Source of the DNA: Symbiodinium natans
Lineage: Eukaryota; Sar; Dinophyceae; Suessiales; Symbiodiniaceae
DNA length: 64,000 bases
Assembly (NCBI GenBank): GCA_905221605.1
Contig: CAJNDS010002095.1
Location: 614,531 to 678,530, forward strand
Direction of reading: 5' to 3'
Shown here in pieces: positions 37,452-48,560 of this stretch. The position numbers were made by a program, and so were the translations under genes. The notes beneath the pieces were generated by a model. The model made no database searches. It had not been told where the DNA came from and saw only the letters and a program-made list of their open reading frames with translations. Within the stretch, counting starts at the first letter, position 1. The number at the start of each line of letters is the position of its first letter.

Positions 37452-37525
37452 TGTCGCGTTTGGAGGGTTTAGGGTTTAGGGTTTATCGGGTTTAGGGTTT
37501 AGGGTTTAGGGCTGTCGCGTTTAGA
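37452..37525. repeat. TTTAGGG block with flanking duplication
   Basis: TGTCGCGTTTGGAGGG at 37452 and TGTCGCGTTTAGAGGG at 37513 bracket about 45 bp of TTTAGGG. Confidence 0.65.
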
Positions 37526-37589
37526 GGGGCTAAGTAAGATGAAGTGCCTCGATACCCTATAAGCCCTACGCCCTGCACACTATACACCG

Positions 37590-37742
37590 GCACTTGGAGG
37601 TTCATGGAATTATTAACCAAATAGAAGTACTTGTAGCTGTACTTATAACTGTACTTATAACCATATTAGGGCACTTAAGGGGCTTGTAAGGCGGGTTATA
37701 CGCACAGTAATACTTGGTGAATAGGTACCATGAACCTCCAAA
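37590..37742. mobile_element. MITE-like element, family D copy 2
   Basis: CACTTGGAGGTTCATGG and CCATGAACCTCCAAATG ends about 150 bp apart; the interior is rich in TTATAA-type words, as in copy 1. Confidence 0.72.
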
Positions 37743-37772
37743 TGGGATAAGCCAAAAAGGGCGCCCTCCTTA

Positions 37773-37854
37773 TAACCCTAAACCCTAAACCCTAAACCCT
37801 AAACCCTAAACCCTAAACCCTAAACCCTAAACCCTAAACCCTAAACCCTAAACC
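37773..37854. repeat. CCCTAAA telomere-like block
   Basis: Twelve perfect heptamers. Confidence 0.97.
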
Positions 37855-37871
37855 AAATAATCTCAATATTC

Positions 37872-37959
37872 AAGCAGGAGCCTGCCGGGATGGGGCTGCG
37901 CTTGGAACCGACAGGCGCGGGGACTGCCGCGGGGAAGACAGGCGCGGAGAATCGGTGAC
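37872..37959 (-). CDS. Candidate internal exon, Ser/Pro-rich
   Basis: GCCTCCAG|G precedes; a GA donor (TGCTT|GAATATT) follows. The minus strand reads VTDSPRLSSPRQSPRLSVPS then AAPSRQAPA, with an internal SPRLS repeat. Confidence 0.45.
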
Positions 37960-38099
37960 CTGGAGGCTCATAGAAGCTTAAACCCGAAACCCCAAACCCG
38001 AAACCCTTAACCCTAAACCCTAAACCCTAAACCCCAAACCCTAAACCCTGAACCCTAAACCCTAAATGCGAAACCCTATGAAAGCTTGAGCCCCAGCAC

Positions 38100-38136
38100 C
38101 TGTACAGGGCTCACAACATCCCAGAAGTCAGAACTG
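38100..38136 (-). CDS. Candidate 37-nt exon
   Basis: ACATAG|C precedes and GTACAG|GTGCTGG follows. The minus strand reads SSDFWDVVSPVQ. Confidence 0.4.
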
Positions 38137-38212
38137 CTATGTTCCCCCAAACTCCCCTTGCCCCCCCCAAAGAGGCACCCCCGGACACACTTTAAACCTA
38201 GCGTATTGTAGG

Positions 38213-38395
38213 AGTCGGAAGAATTGCAAACAACATCCCCTTATGGTCCCTTTATAATTATACTGCTATAACGACCCCCCCGCCCCCAGGGTTCAGGGAT
38301 AGAATATAGGGGCCTGAATCATTGGAATAGGGTTCTGGGGGTTATTATGGTAGAATTACAAGGGAATACGATTAGAAATTATTCCGACCCCCATA
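38213..38395. mobile_element. MITE-like element, family E
   Basis: Left end GTCGGAAGAATTGC with CCCTTTATAATTATACT; right end AGAAATTATTCCGACCCCC as imperfect complement. A half copy is at 32107. Confidence 0.6.
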
Positions 38396-38943
38396 TGACT
38401 TTGAGTTCAGGTATCCCATTCTTCTTGGCGCTCCCTGATCCTAAACCCTCAACCCGGAAATACAGAAGGGCTGCACGCTGATGCGGGTACTCTGCCTCAA
38501 AACCGGAAATTTGGGAGTAGAGTGTAGGGCCAAGGGCCCCCATTGTACAGGTTTAGGCCATGGAAAGAGGCAAGAGGTTAGGTTGTGCTTTGGTATGATG
38601 TGCGGTCAAGGGAGGGGCTGCCTCAGAAACCCTAAACCCAAAACCCAAAACCCCAAAAACCCAAAACCCCTAAACCCCTACACCCCTAATCCCCCAAACC
38701 CCTAAACCCCCAAACCCCTTCCTCGGAGGGAGCAGGTGAAGGGCAGGGCTTTGGCTCTTAAACTGAAAAACAAAGTGCTTTGTCGTTGGTGGTGTTGGGT
38801 GCCCCCCCCCCTGGTTCTTGGTAGGGAGTGAGGGAATGGGGGGCCCTATGTGTATACATAAATATGTATAGATAAACATACCCTTAAAGGGATTACATAG
38901 GGTACCTCCTTCCTTCATTCCCTTCGAAGAGCTACCTAAGCAC

Positions 38944-39017
38944 CGGCTTCGTAGCGGCACTCTGTCCACGCCTTCTGCGAGAGCTCAGAGGTTCGGTCGT
39001 CTCGCAGGGGCGCCGTC
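38944..39017 (-). CDS. Candidate internal exon, acidic/basic mix
   Basis: GGCACCAG|G precedes and GCCG|GTGCTTAGG follows. The minus strand reads TAPLRDDRTSELSQKAWTEC then RYEA. Well formed. Confidence 0.5.
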
Positions 39018-39047
39018 CTGGTGCCGTCGTATGGTTGTAGGGTTTTT

Positions 39048-39102
39048 TAGGGTTTAGGGTTTAGGGTTTAGGGTTTAGGGTTTAGGGTTTAGGGTTTAGG
39101 GC
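39048..39102. repeat. TTTAGGG telomere-like block
   Basis: Seven heptamers. Confidence 0.95.
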
Positions 39103-39170
39103 TTGAGAAATTAAATACTAACAGGATTAGGGTTCTAATTATGGTGCCCCTTGCTGGTAACGTTTAGATC

Positions 39171-39218
39171 CTGTGGAACCGGACCACGGCGCCCTTGACC
39201 CCCATGGAGATGCACATG
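39171..39218 (-). CDS. Candidate short exon
   Basis: GAATCCTAG|C precedes; a GA donor (CACAG|GATCTAA) follows. The minus strand reads MCISMGVKGAVVRFH. Confidence 0.43.
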
Positions 39219-39444
39219 CTAGGATTCAGGGTAGGCGTTAAGGTGGATAGGGTTTAGGGTTTAGGGCTTAGGGCTTAGGATTTAGGATTTAGGGTTTATA
39301 AGTTAGGTGGGCTTAGGGTGGCAGGGCTACAGGGTTTCGGGCTTCGACTTTAGGGATCACAGGGTTACAGGGTGAGAGATTGGGCTTCGTGTGCAGGGTC
39401 TTCGGTTGAGGGCTTGTCCAGGGCTTATCGGTTGAGTGACTCGA

Positions 39445-39523
39445 CCCCCGCCCCACAAGGCCACAAGCACTGACGATGTCCAGCCCTGAATGACCTGAGG
39501 TGTGGGATGGGCCTCCAGATCAG
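39445..39523 (-). CDS. Candidate exon
   Basis: CTTCCGGCAG|C precedes. The minus strand reads DLEAHPTPQVIQGWTSSVLV then ALWGGG; a CAG|GTCATT donor inside (39495) may end it earlier. Confidence 0.4.
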
Positions 39524-39603
39524 CTGCCGGAAGGCAGATGTAAACCTAACCCTAAACCCTAAACCCTGGACCCTAAACCCAAAACCCTAAACCCTAGACC
39601 CCA

Positions 39604-39663
39604 AATGCAGCCAGGGCTCAGCTGTCGGACGTAGGTGAGAAGGAGAGTGAGCACTTCGGCTAC
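39604..39663 (-). CDS. Candidate exon, strand uncertain
   Basis: GCCATAG|G precedes; minus reads SRSAHSPSHLRPTAEPWLH. The plus strand reads AQLSDVGEKESEHFGYLWLR and stops, equally plausible. Confidence 0.35.
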
Positions 39664-39674
39664 CTATGGCTGCG

Positions 39675-39780
39675 GGCCTAAACCCGAAACCCTAAACCCT
39701 AAACCCCAAACCCCAAACCCTAAACCCCAAACCCCAAACCCTAAACCCTAAACCCCAAACCCCAAACCCTAGACCCTGAA
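39675..39780. repeat. CCCTAAA/CCCCAAA block
   Basis: Heptamers alternating with CCCCAAA. Confidence 0.93.
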
Positions 39781-40017
39781 CTCAAAGGGGGCCCGGAAAC
39801 CCCCTAAGTGTATCTTCCAGGCTGCCCAGTAGCCTATGTATGAACTTTGCTTGTTTCAACGGGGATCTATCATGGATGCATCCGAAACCCTCAACCCTGA
39901 AGAAAAGAAAAGAGAGAACGGGTACTACACTTCCCAACAGAAGGTGAATAGTTTAGGGTTCAGGGTTTGGGGTTCCCAAACCCCTAATCCCTAGAGGCTT
40001 AGATTTTGGGGTTACGT

Positions 40018-40205
40018 TCCACCTGAACTCTAGTTTCCTACAGTCTTATGGGTTATACCTAATCTGCCGGTACGCAGTATCTAGACCAAAGAGAACCTAG
40101 GAATAGAAAGGGTGCATTTGTGGGTTTAAAGGGGCCTATAGGGGAACTTAAACCCTAAACACAGGAAAAATAAGGGCCTACTCTGGGTCCTAGTATATGT
40201 ATAGT
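40018..40205. mobile_element. Family A remnant fused to family B element
   Basis: A worn family A end (TTTCCTACAGTCTTATGGGT) is followed by CCTAGGAATAGAAAGGGTGC to CCTACTCTGGGTCCTAG, a family B element with matching ends. Confidence 0.5.
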
Positions 40206-40218
40206 GTTTCGTGTTTAG

Positions 40219-40319
40219 GGTTTACCTGGGGCCCTTATAACCTACAGTTTTATGGGTTATACCTACTAATTAAGGGGTAGTTCCTACTAAAGTGTAGGTA
40301 AATAGAGTCCCAGGTAAGG
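40219..40319. mobile_element. MITE-like element, family A
   Basis: TA-CCTGGGGCCCTTATAACCTA to TAAATAGAGTCCCAGG-TA. TA on both sides suggests a TA target duplication. Confidence 0.7.
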
Positions 40320-40398
40320 TTTTGACTTTACATGTAGGGTCTGCAGGGGCCACGGAAGCGCAAGAACCGTAGACCTGAACGTGTGCTGGGTTAGGGTT

Positions 40399-40476
40399 TA
40401 CCTAGTAGTAACTACCCTTAGTTATTGGGTATAACCCAAAAAAGCTGTAGGTAAAGAGAGTCCCAGTCCCAGGTAT
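40399..40476. mobile_element. MITE-like element, family A, left end deleted
   Basis: Begins at the internal AGTAGTAACTACCCTTAGTT and ends GTAAAGAGAGTCCCAG, repeated once, then TA. Confidence 0.6.
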
Positions 40477-40603
40477 GGTTGTTTGGTATAGGGTTTAGAG
40501 TTTAGGGTTCAGGGCTCAGGGTCTGGGGTTTGGGATTTTGGCTTAGAGTTGGCTACAGCCCCCAAACCCCGCAACCCAAACCCTTACAAACCACTACCCT
40601 CCT

Positions 40604-40682
40604 TGCCTGGGACTCTAGTCTATTTACCTACACCTTAGTAACTGCCCTTAGTTAGTAGCTATAACTGTAGGTCCCAAGTAGG
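40604..40682. mobile_element. MITE-like element, family A
   Basis: GCCTGGGACTCTAGTCTATTTACCTACA left end; TAACTGTAGGTCCCAAG right end, partly deleted. Confidence 0.6.
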
Positions 40683-41285
40683 CAAAAAAAACACAGAAAC
40701 CTTTTAAATTTATGATAAGGCCTTTAAGCCAGAGCCCCCAGACCCTTGGGCTACCAAACCCCAAGCCCTAAAACCCTGCGAGGCGGGTCCCGCAGGTCCA
40801 ATGAAGAGCCCTCAGTCCCATGCCCATCCTACAACCCTTGACCATGAGCCCTATAGACCCGAAACTCTTAAAACCTTACGCCCTACCCAAACACCCAAAG
40901 TGTGTAAAATCACGGTCCTTGCGCGGGTTGGGCGGTTTGGGGCTCAAAGCATCCTAAACCCTAAACCCTGAACCCTGAACCCTAAACCCTAATCATTTAC
41001 CGTGCAAAATGGGCACGCCCAAACGAGGGGCCGGCATATCGAAAACTCTTAGGGTTTTGGGTTTTGGGTTTAGAAGCCCACTCAGGGTTTAGGGGTTTAG
41101 GGTTTAGGGCTTCAACCTTGCTAGGATTCAGGGCTTCGGGTTTTAAGACCCACCCAAGCAAGGGCTACCCTTGTGGGTTTCCCGACACGTGCCCGACACC
41201 CGAAACTTAACCCGTGCATAACCTTAAAGCCTAAACTACTGTTTGCTAAGACCCCCCCCCCCCGAAAAAAACCAAAAAAAAAACA

Positions 41286-41852
41286 TACTGTCTCGGACAA
41301 GATAATTGACTGACTTGTTGGCAAGAGTTGTTGCTTGGAATGGCTTTTGGGAAGATTGTCGGAGAATGGCCTTTGGGAAGAATGTCGGAGATGTACTTTT
41401 TGCAGCTTCAAGCCTAAGCTCTCCTCTTTCTCGGGTGTGGCCAAGCACCAAAGAGCAGAAATGTCGCGTTTTTCAAGTTTCAAATTCGTTTCTGTAGTTT
41501 CAAATTAGTTTCAAAATAGTTTCAAAATCCAGTTGCAAAATCGCTGTTAAGGGGAAACTGCATTTTCCTACGTGCGACTCAAAAAATGAAGGAATCTCAG
41601 AGATTCCTGGTTTTCAAAAAGCGCGGACAGAAATTGCAGTTCCCCCTTAACAGCGATTTTGCAACTGGATTTTGAAACTAATTTGAAACTGACTGGAAAC
41701 TAATTTGAAACTATGGAAACAATTTGAAACTTGAAAAATACCACATTCCGGACTTTCTGCCCCATCCTGGCCCCTCACATACGGCCCTCAGTTGACTTTG
41801 GTCAGCCGTGACTAGAGACCAGAGTTTCCGAAAACTTGCAAGTCTCCAGACT
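41286..41852 (-). repeat. First array unit, inverted
   Basis: This copy is the reverse complement of all later units, judged from its non-palindromic half. It starts at ACTGTCTCGGAC right after a poly-C/poly-A stretch, so the array edge falls on the same ACTGTCT site where segments are inserted. Confidence 0.88.
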
Positions 41853-41955
41853 CTGTGGATGGACAAAATCTTGCATGACCCCCTGCGTTACACGTGTGCG
41901 ACGGTTGGTAACCGAGCTCCCCGCACCCGTCGAATTTCAATGTTGCGTGCGCATA
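41853..41955 (+). repeat. Inserted segment, partial copy
   Basis: First roughly 100 bp of the 235-bp segment, followed at once by a full copy. Confidence 0.9.
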
Positions 41956-42191
41956 CTGTGGATGGACAAAATCTTGCATGACCCCCTGCGTTACACGTGT
42001 GCGACGGTTGGTAACCGAGCTCCCCGCACCCGTCGAATTTCAATGTTGCGTGCGCATATGGGTGATGCAGGATTTCGGTCATTCACACACATGCACTTTC
42101 GAAGCATTGCAAGGACGGCAATGTTAAGGTTCAGGGTTTGGAAGGGATGAGCTGCATGATAAAAATGATGCAGGATTTCGTCCATCAACAG
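41956..42191 (+). repeat. Inserted 235-bp segment, plus orientation
   Basis: Begins CTGTGGATGGACAAAATC and ends GATTTCGTCCATCAACAG. The ends are imperfect inverted repeats of about 24 bp. Confidence 0.93.
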
Positions 42192-43315
42192 AGTCTGGAG
42201 ACTTGCAAGTTTTCGGAAACTCTGGTCTCTAGTCACGGCTGACCAAAGTCAACTGAGGGCCGTATGTGAGGGGCCAGGATGGGGCAGAAAGTCCGGAATG
42301 TGGTATTTTTCAAGTTTCAAATTGTTTCCATAGTTTCAAATTAGTTGCCAGTCAGTTTCAAACTAGTTTCAAAATCCAGTTGCAAAATCGCTGTTAAGGG
42401 GGAACTGCAATTTCTGTCCGCGCTTTTTGAAAACCAGGAATCTCTGAGATTCCTTCATTTTTTGAATCGCACGTAGGAAGATCCAGTTTCCCCTTAACAG
42501 CGATTTTGCAACTGGATTTTGAAACTATTTTGAAACTAATTTGAAACTACAGAAACGAATTTGAAACTTGAAAAACGCGACATTTCTGCTCTTTGGTGCT
42601 TGGCCACACCCGAGAAAGAGGAGCTTGAAGCTGCAAAAAGTACATCTCCGACATTCTTCCCAAAGGCCATTCTCCGACAATCTTCCCAAAAGCCATTCCA
42701 GCAACAACTCTTGCCAACAAGTCAGTCAATTATCTTGTCCGAGACTGTGGATTATCTTGTCCGAGACTGTCTGGAGACTTGCAAGTTTTCGGAAACTCTG
42801 GTCTCTAGACACGGCTGACCAAAGTCAACTGAGGGCCGTATGTGAGGGGCCAGGATGGGGCAGAAAGTCCGGAATGTGGTATTTTTCAAGTTTCAAATTG
42901 TTTCCATAGTTTCAAATTAGTTTCCAGTCAGTTTCAAAGTAGTTTCAAAATCGCTGTTAAGGGGGAACTGCAATTTCTGTCCGCGCTTTTTGAAAACCAG
43001 GAATCTCTGAGATTCCTTCATTTTTTGAATCGCACGTAGGAAAATGCAGTTTCCCCTTAACAGCGATTTTGCAACTGGATTTTGAAACTATTTTGAAACT
43101 AATTTGAAACTACAGAAACGAATATGAAACTTGAAAAACGCGACATTTCTGCTCTTTGGTGCTTGGCCACACCCGAGAAAGAGGCGAGCTTAGGCTTGAA
43201 GCTGCAAAAAGTACATCTCCGACATTCTTCCCAAAGGCCATTCTCCGACAATCTTCCCAAAAGCCATTCCAGCAACAACTCTTGCCAACAAGTCAGTCAA
43301 TTATCTTGTCCGAGA

Positions 43316-43551
43316 CTGTGGATGGACAAAATCTTGCATGACCCCCTGCGTTACACGTGTGCGACGGTTGGTAATCGAGCTCCCCGCACCCGTCGAATTT
43401 CAATGTTGCGTGCGCATATGGGTGATGCAGGATTTCGGTCATTCACACACATGCACTTTCGAAGCGTTGCAAGGACAGCAATGTTAAGATTCAGGGTTTG
43501 GAAGGGATGACCTGCGTGATAAAAGTGATGCAGGATTTCGTCCATCAACAG
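43316..43551 (+). repeat. Inserted 235-bp segment, plus orientation
   Basis: Same ends and flanks (AGACTGT left, ACAGTCT right). Confidence 0.93.
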
Positions 43552-44673
43552 TCTGGAGACTGGCAAGTTTTCGGAAAAACTGGTCTCTAGTCACGGCTGA
43601 CCAAAGTCAACGGAGGGCCGTATGTGAGGGGCCAGGATGGGGCAGAAAGTCCGGAATGTGGTATTTTCAAGTTTCAAATTGTTTCCATAGTTTCAAATTA
43701 GTTTCCAATCAGTTTCAAATTAGTTTCAAAATCCAGTTGCAAAATCGCTGTTAAGGGGGAACTGCAATTTCTGTCCGCGCTTTTTGAAAACGAGGAACCT
43801 CTGAGATTCCTTCATTTTTCTGAATCGCGCGTAGAAAAATGCAGTTTCCCCTTAACAGCGATTTTGCAACTGGATTTTGAAACTATTTTGAAACTAATTT
43901 GAAACTACAGAAACGAATTCGAAACTTGAAAAACGCGACATTTCTGCTCTTTGGTGCTTGGCCACACCCGAGAAAGAGGAGAGCTTAGGCTTGAAGCTGC
44001 AAAAAGTACATCTCCGACATTCTTCCCAAAGGCCATTCTCCGACAATCTTCCCAAAAGCCATTCCAGCAGCAACTCTTGCCAACGAGTCAGTCAATTATC
44101 TTGTCCGAGACTGTCTGGAGACTTGCAAGTTTTCGGAAACTCTGGTCTCTAGTCACGGCTGACCAAAGTCAACTGAGGGCCGTATGTGAGGGGCCAGGAT
44201 GGGGCAGAAAGTCCGGAATGTGGTATTTTTCAAGTTTCAAATTGTTTCCATAGTTTCAAATTAGTTTCCAGTCAGTTTCAAATTAGTTTCAAAATCCAGT
44301 TGCAAAATCGCTGTTAAGGGGGAACTGCAATTTCTGTCCGCGCTTTTTGAAAACCAGGAATCTCTGAGATTCCTTCATTTTTTGAATCGCACGTAGGAAA
44401 ATCCAGTTTCCCCTTAACAGCGATTTTGCAACTGGATTTTGAAACTATTTTGAAACTAATTTGAAACTACAGAAACGAATTTGAAACTTGAAAAACGCGA
44501 CATTTCTGCTCTTTGGTGCTTGGCCACACCCGAGAAAGAGGAGAGCTTAGGCTTGAAGCTGCAAAAAGTACATCTCCGACATTCTTCCCAAAGGCCATTC
44601 TCCGACAATCTTCCCAAAAGCCATTCCAAGCAACAACTCTTGCCAACAAGTCAGTCAATTATCTTGTCCGAGA

Positions 44674-44926
44674 CTGTGGATGGACAAAATCTTGCATGAC
44701 CCCCTGCGTTACACGTGTGCGACGGTTGGTAACCGAGCTCCCCGCACCCGTCGAATTTCAATGTTGCGTGCGCCATTATGGGTGATGCAGGGATTTTCGC
44801 ACTCCTTCGGTCATCACCACAAATGCACTTTCGCAAGCCTTGCAAGGAAACGGCAATGTAAGATTCAGGGTTGGACTAGGGAGTGAGCTGCCTGATAAGA
44901 GAGGATGCAAGTTTGTCCATCAACAC
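44674..44926 (+). repeat. Inserted segment, degenerate, plus orientation
   Basis: Many single-base indels after about 44770; followed by a 27-T run at 44948. Confidence 0.8.
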
Positions 44927-44944
44927 GTATGGAAGACTTGTGCA

Positions 44945-44947
<3 letters not shown>

Positions 44948-44975
<28 letters not shown>
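44948..44975. repeat. Poly-T run inside a unit
   Basis: Replaces the TTTT of the normal GCAAGTTTTCGG sequence. Confidence 0.95.
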
Positions 44976-45626
44976 CGGAAACTCTGGTCTTTAGTCACGG
45001 CTGACCAAAGTCAACTGAGGGTCGTATGTGAGGGGCCAGGATGGGGCAGAAAGTCCGGAATGTGGTATTTTTCAAGTTTCAAATTGTTTCCATAGTTTCA
45101 AATTAGTTTCCAGTCAGTTTCAAATTAGTTTCAAAATCCAGTTGCAAAATCGCTGTTAAGGGGGAACTGCAATTTCTGTCCACGCTTTTTGAAAACCAGG
45201 AATCTCTGAGATTCCTTCATTTTTTGAATCGCACGTAGGAAAATGCAGTTTCCCCTTAACAGCGATTTTGCAACTGGATTTTGAAACTATTTTGAAACTA
45301 ATTTGAAATTACAGAAACGAATTTGAAACTTGAAAAACGCGACATTTCTGCTCTTTGGTGCTTGGCCACACCAGAGAAAGAGGAGAGCTTAGGCTTGAAG
45401 CTGCAAAAAGTACATCTCCGACATTCTTCCCAAAGGCCATTCTCCGACAATCTTCCCAAAAGCCATTCCAGCAACAACTCCTGCCAACAAGTCAGTCAAT
45501 TATCTTGTCCGAGACTGTCTGGAGACTTGCAAGTTTTCGGAAACTCTGGTCTCTAGTCACGGCTGACCAAAGTCAACTGAGGGCCGTATGTGAGGGGCCA
45601 GGATGGGGCAGAAAGTCCGGAATGTG

Positions 45627-45909
45627 GTATTTTTCAAGTTTCAAATTGTTTCCATAGTTTCAAATTAGTTTCCAGTCAGTTTCAAATTAGTTTCAAAATC
45701 CAGTTGCAAAATCGCTGTTAAGGGGGAACTGCAATTTCTGTCCGCGCTTTTTGAAAACCAGGAATCTCTGAGATTCCTTCATTTTTTGAATCGCACGTAG
45801 GAAAATGCAGTTTCCCCTTAACAGCGATTTTGCAACTGGATTTTGAAACTATTTTGAAACTAATTTGAAACTACAGAAACGAATTTGAAACTTGAAAAAC
45901 GCGACATTT
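45627..45909. repeat. 283-bp palindrome of the unit (representative copy)
   Basis: The arms GTTTCAAATTAGTTTCAAAA through CGCTGTTAAGGGGGAACTGC and their complements lie symmetrically around GGAATCTCTGAGATTCC at 45761-45777, itself a palindrome. The arms are about 110 bp each with few mismatches; the inner 60 bp are more diverged. Every complete unit carries it. Confidence 0.9.
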
Positions 45910-46075
45910 CTGCTCTTTGGTGCTTGGCCACACCCGAGAAAGAGGAGAGCTTAGGCTTGAAGCTGCAAAAAGTACATCTCCGACATTCTTCCCAAAGGCC
46001 ATTCTCCGACAATCTTCCCAAAAGCCATTCCAGCAACAACTCTTGCCAACAAGTCAGTCAATTATCTGTCCGAGA

Positions 46076-46311
46076 CTGTGGATGGACAAAATCTTGCATG
46101 ACCCCCTGCGTTACACGTGTGCGACGGTTGGTAATCGAGCTCCCCGCACCCGTCGAATTTCAATGTTGCGTGAGAATATGGGTGATGCAGGGTTCCGGTC
46201 ATTCACACACAAGCACTTTCGAAGCATTGCAAGGACGGCAATGTTAAGATTCAGGGTTTGGAAGGGATGAGCTGCATGATAAAAATGATGCAGGATTTCG
46301 TCCATCAACAG
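46076..46311 (+). repeat. Inserted 235-bp segment, plus orientation
   Basis: Full copy at the same site. Confidence 0.93.
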
Positions 46312-47477
46312 TCTGGAGACTTGCAAGTTTTCGGAAACTCTGGTCACTAGTCACGGCTGACCAAAGTCAACTGAGGGCCGCATGTGAGGGGCCAGGATGG
46401 GGCAGAAAGTCCGGAATGTGGTATTTTTCAAGTTTCAAATTGTTTCCATAGTTTCAAATTAGTTTCCAGTCAGTTTCAAATTAGTTTCAAAATCCAGTTG
46501 CAAAATCGCTGTTAAGGGGGAACTGCAAATTTCTGTCCGCGCTTTTTGAAAACCAGGAATCTCTGAGATTCCTTCATTTTTTGAGTCGCACGTAGGAAAA
46601 TGCAGTTTCCCCTTAACAGCGATTTTGCAACTGGATTTTGAAACTATTTTGAAACTAATTTGAAACTACAGAAACGAATTTGAAACTTGAAAAACGCGAC
46701 ATTTCTGCTCTTTGGTGCTTGGCCACACCCGAGAAAGAGGAGAGCTTAGGCTTGAAGCTGCAAAAAGTACATCTCCGACATTCTTCCCAAAGGCCATTCT
46801 CCGACAATCTTCCCAAAAGCCATTCCAGCAACAACTCTTGCCAACAAGTCAGTCAATTATCTTGTCCGAGACTGTGGATTATCTTGTCCGAGACTGTCTG
46901 GAGACTTGCAAGTTTTCGGAAACTCTGGTCTCTAGACACGGCTGACCAAAGTCAACTGAGGGCCGTATGTGAGGGGCCAGGATGGGGCAGAAAGTCCGGA
47001 GTGTGGTATTTTTCAAGTTTCAAATTGTTTCCATAGTTTCAAATTAGTTTCCAGTCAGTTTCAAATTAGTTTCAAAATCCAGTTGCAAAATCGCTGTTAA
47101 GGGGGAACTGCAATTTCTGTCCGCGCTTTTTGAAAACCAGGAATCTCTGAGATTCCTTCATTTTTTGAGTCGCACGTAGGAAAATGCAGTTTCCCCTTAA
47201 CAGCGATTTTGCAACTGGATTTTGAAACTATTTTGAAACTAATTTGAAACTACAGAAACGAATTTGAAACTTGAAAAACGCGACATTTCTGCTCTTTGGT
47301 GCTTGGCCACACCCGAGAAAGAGGAGAGCTTAGGCTTGAAGCTGCAAAAAGTACATCTCCGACATTCTTCCCAAAGGCCATTCTCCGACAATCTTCCCAA
47401 AAGCCATTCCAGCAACAACTCTTGCCAACAAGTCAGTCAATTATCTTGTCCGAGACTGTGGATTATCTTGTCCGAGA

Positions 47478-47713
47478 CTGTGGATGGACAAAATCTTGCA
47501 TGACCCCCTGCGTTACACGTGTGCGACGGTTGGTAATCGAGCTCCCCGCACCCGTCGAATTTCAATGTTGCGTGCGCATATGGGTGATGCAGGATTTCGG
47601 TCATTCACACACATGCACTTTCGAAGCATTGCAAGGACGGCAATGTTAAGATTCAGGGTTTGGAAGGGATGAGCTGCATGATAAGAATGATGCAGGATTT
47701 CGTCCATCAACAG
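47478..47713 (+). repeat. Inserted 235-bp segment, plus orientation
   Basis: Full copy; a 22-bp duplication (ATTATCTTGTCCGAGACTGT) lies just to its left. Confidence 0.93.
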
Positions 47714-48239
47714 TCTGGAGACTTGCAAGTTTTTTCGGAAACTCTGGTCTCTAGACACGGCTGACCAAAGTCAACTGAGGGCCGTATGTGAGGGGCCAGG
47801 ATGGGGCAGAAAGTCCGGAATGTGGTATTTTTCAAGTTTCAAATTGTTTCCATAGTTTCAAATTAGTTTCCAGTCAGTTTCAAATTAGTTTCAAAATCCA
47901 GTTGCAAAATCGCTGTTAAGGGGGAACTGCAATTTCTGTCCGCGCTTTTTGAAAACCAGGAATCTCTGAGATTCCTTCATTTTTTGAGTCGCGCGTAGGA
48001 AAATGCAGTTTCCCCTTAACAGCGATTTTGCAACTGGATTTTGAAACTATTTTGAAACTAATTTGAAACTACAGAAACGAATTTGAAACTTGAAAAACGC
48101 GACATTTCTGCTCTTTGGTGCTTGGCCACACCCGAGAAAGAGGAGAGCTTAGGCTTGAAGCTGCAAAAAGTACATCTCCGACATTCTTCCCAAAGGCCAT
48201 TCTCCGACAATCTTCCCAAAAGCCATTCCAGCAACAACT

Positions 48240-48560
48240 CTTGCCAACAAGTCATCTTGTCCGAGACTGTCTGGAGACTTGCAAGTTTTCGGAAACTCTG
48301 GTCTCTATCACGGCTGACCAAAGTCAACTGAGGGCCGTATGTGAGGGGCCAGGATGGGGCAGAAAGTCCGTATTTTTCAAGTTTCAAATTGTTTCCATAG
48401 TTTCAAATTAGTTTCCAGTCAGTTTCAAATTAGTTTCAAAATCCAGTTGTCGCTGTTAAGGGGGAACTGCAATTTCTGTCCGCGGGAAATCTTGTCCGAG
48501 ACTGTCTGGAGACTTGCAAGTTTTCGGACACTCTGGTCTCTAGGCTGACCAAAGTCAACT
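48240..48560. repeat. Truncated, rearranged unit
   Basis: A unit missing its palindrome's right half is joined to a second start of the CTTGTCCGAGACTGTCTGG region. Confidence 0.75.

Noticed and set aside
1-41285. A true chromosome end
   Set aside because: Telomere-like blocks are short, in both orientations and separated by coding-like islands; no long terminal run is present.
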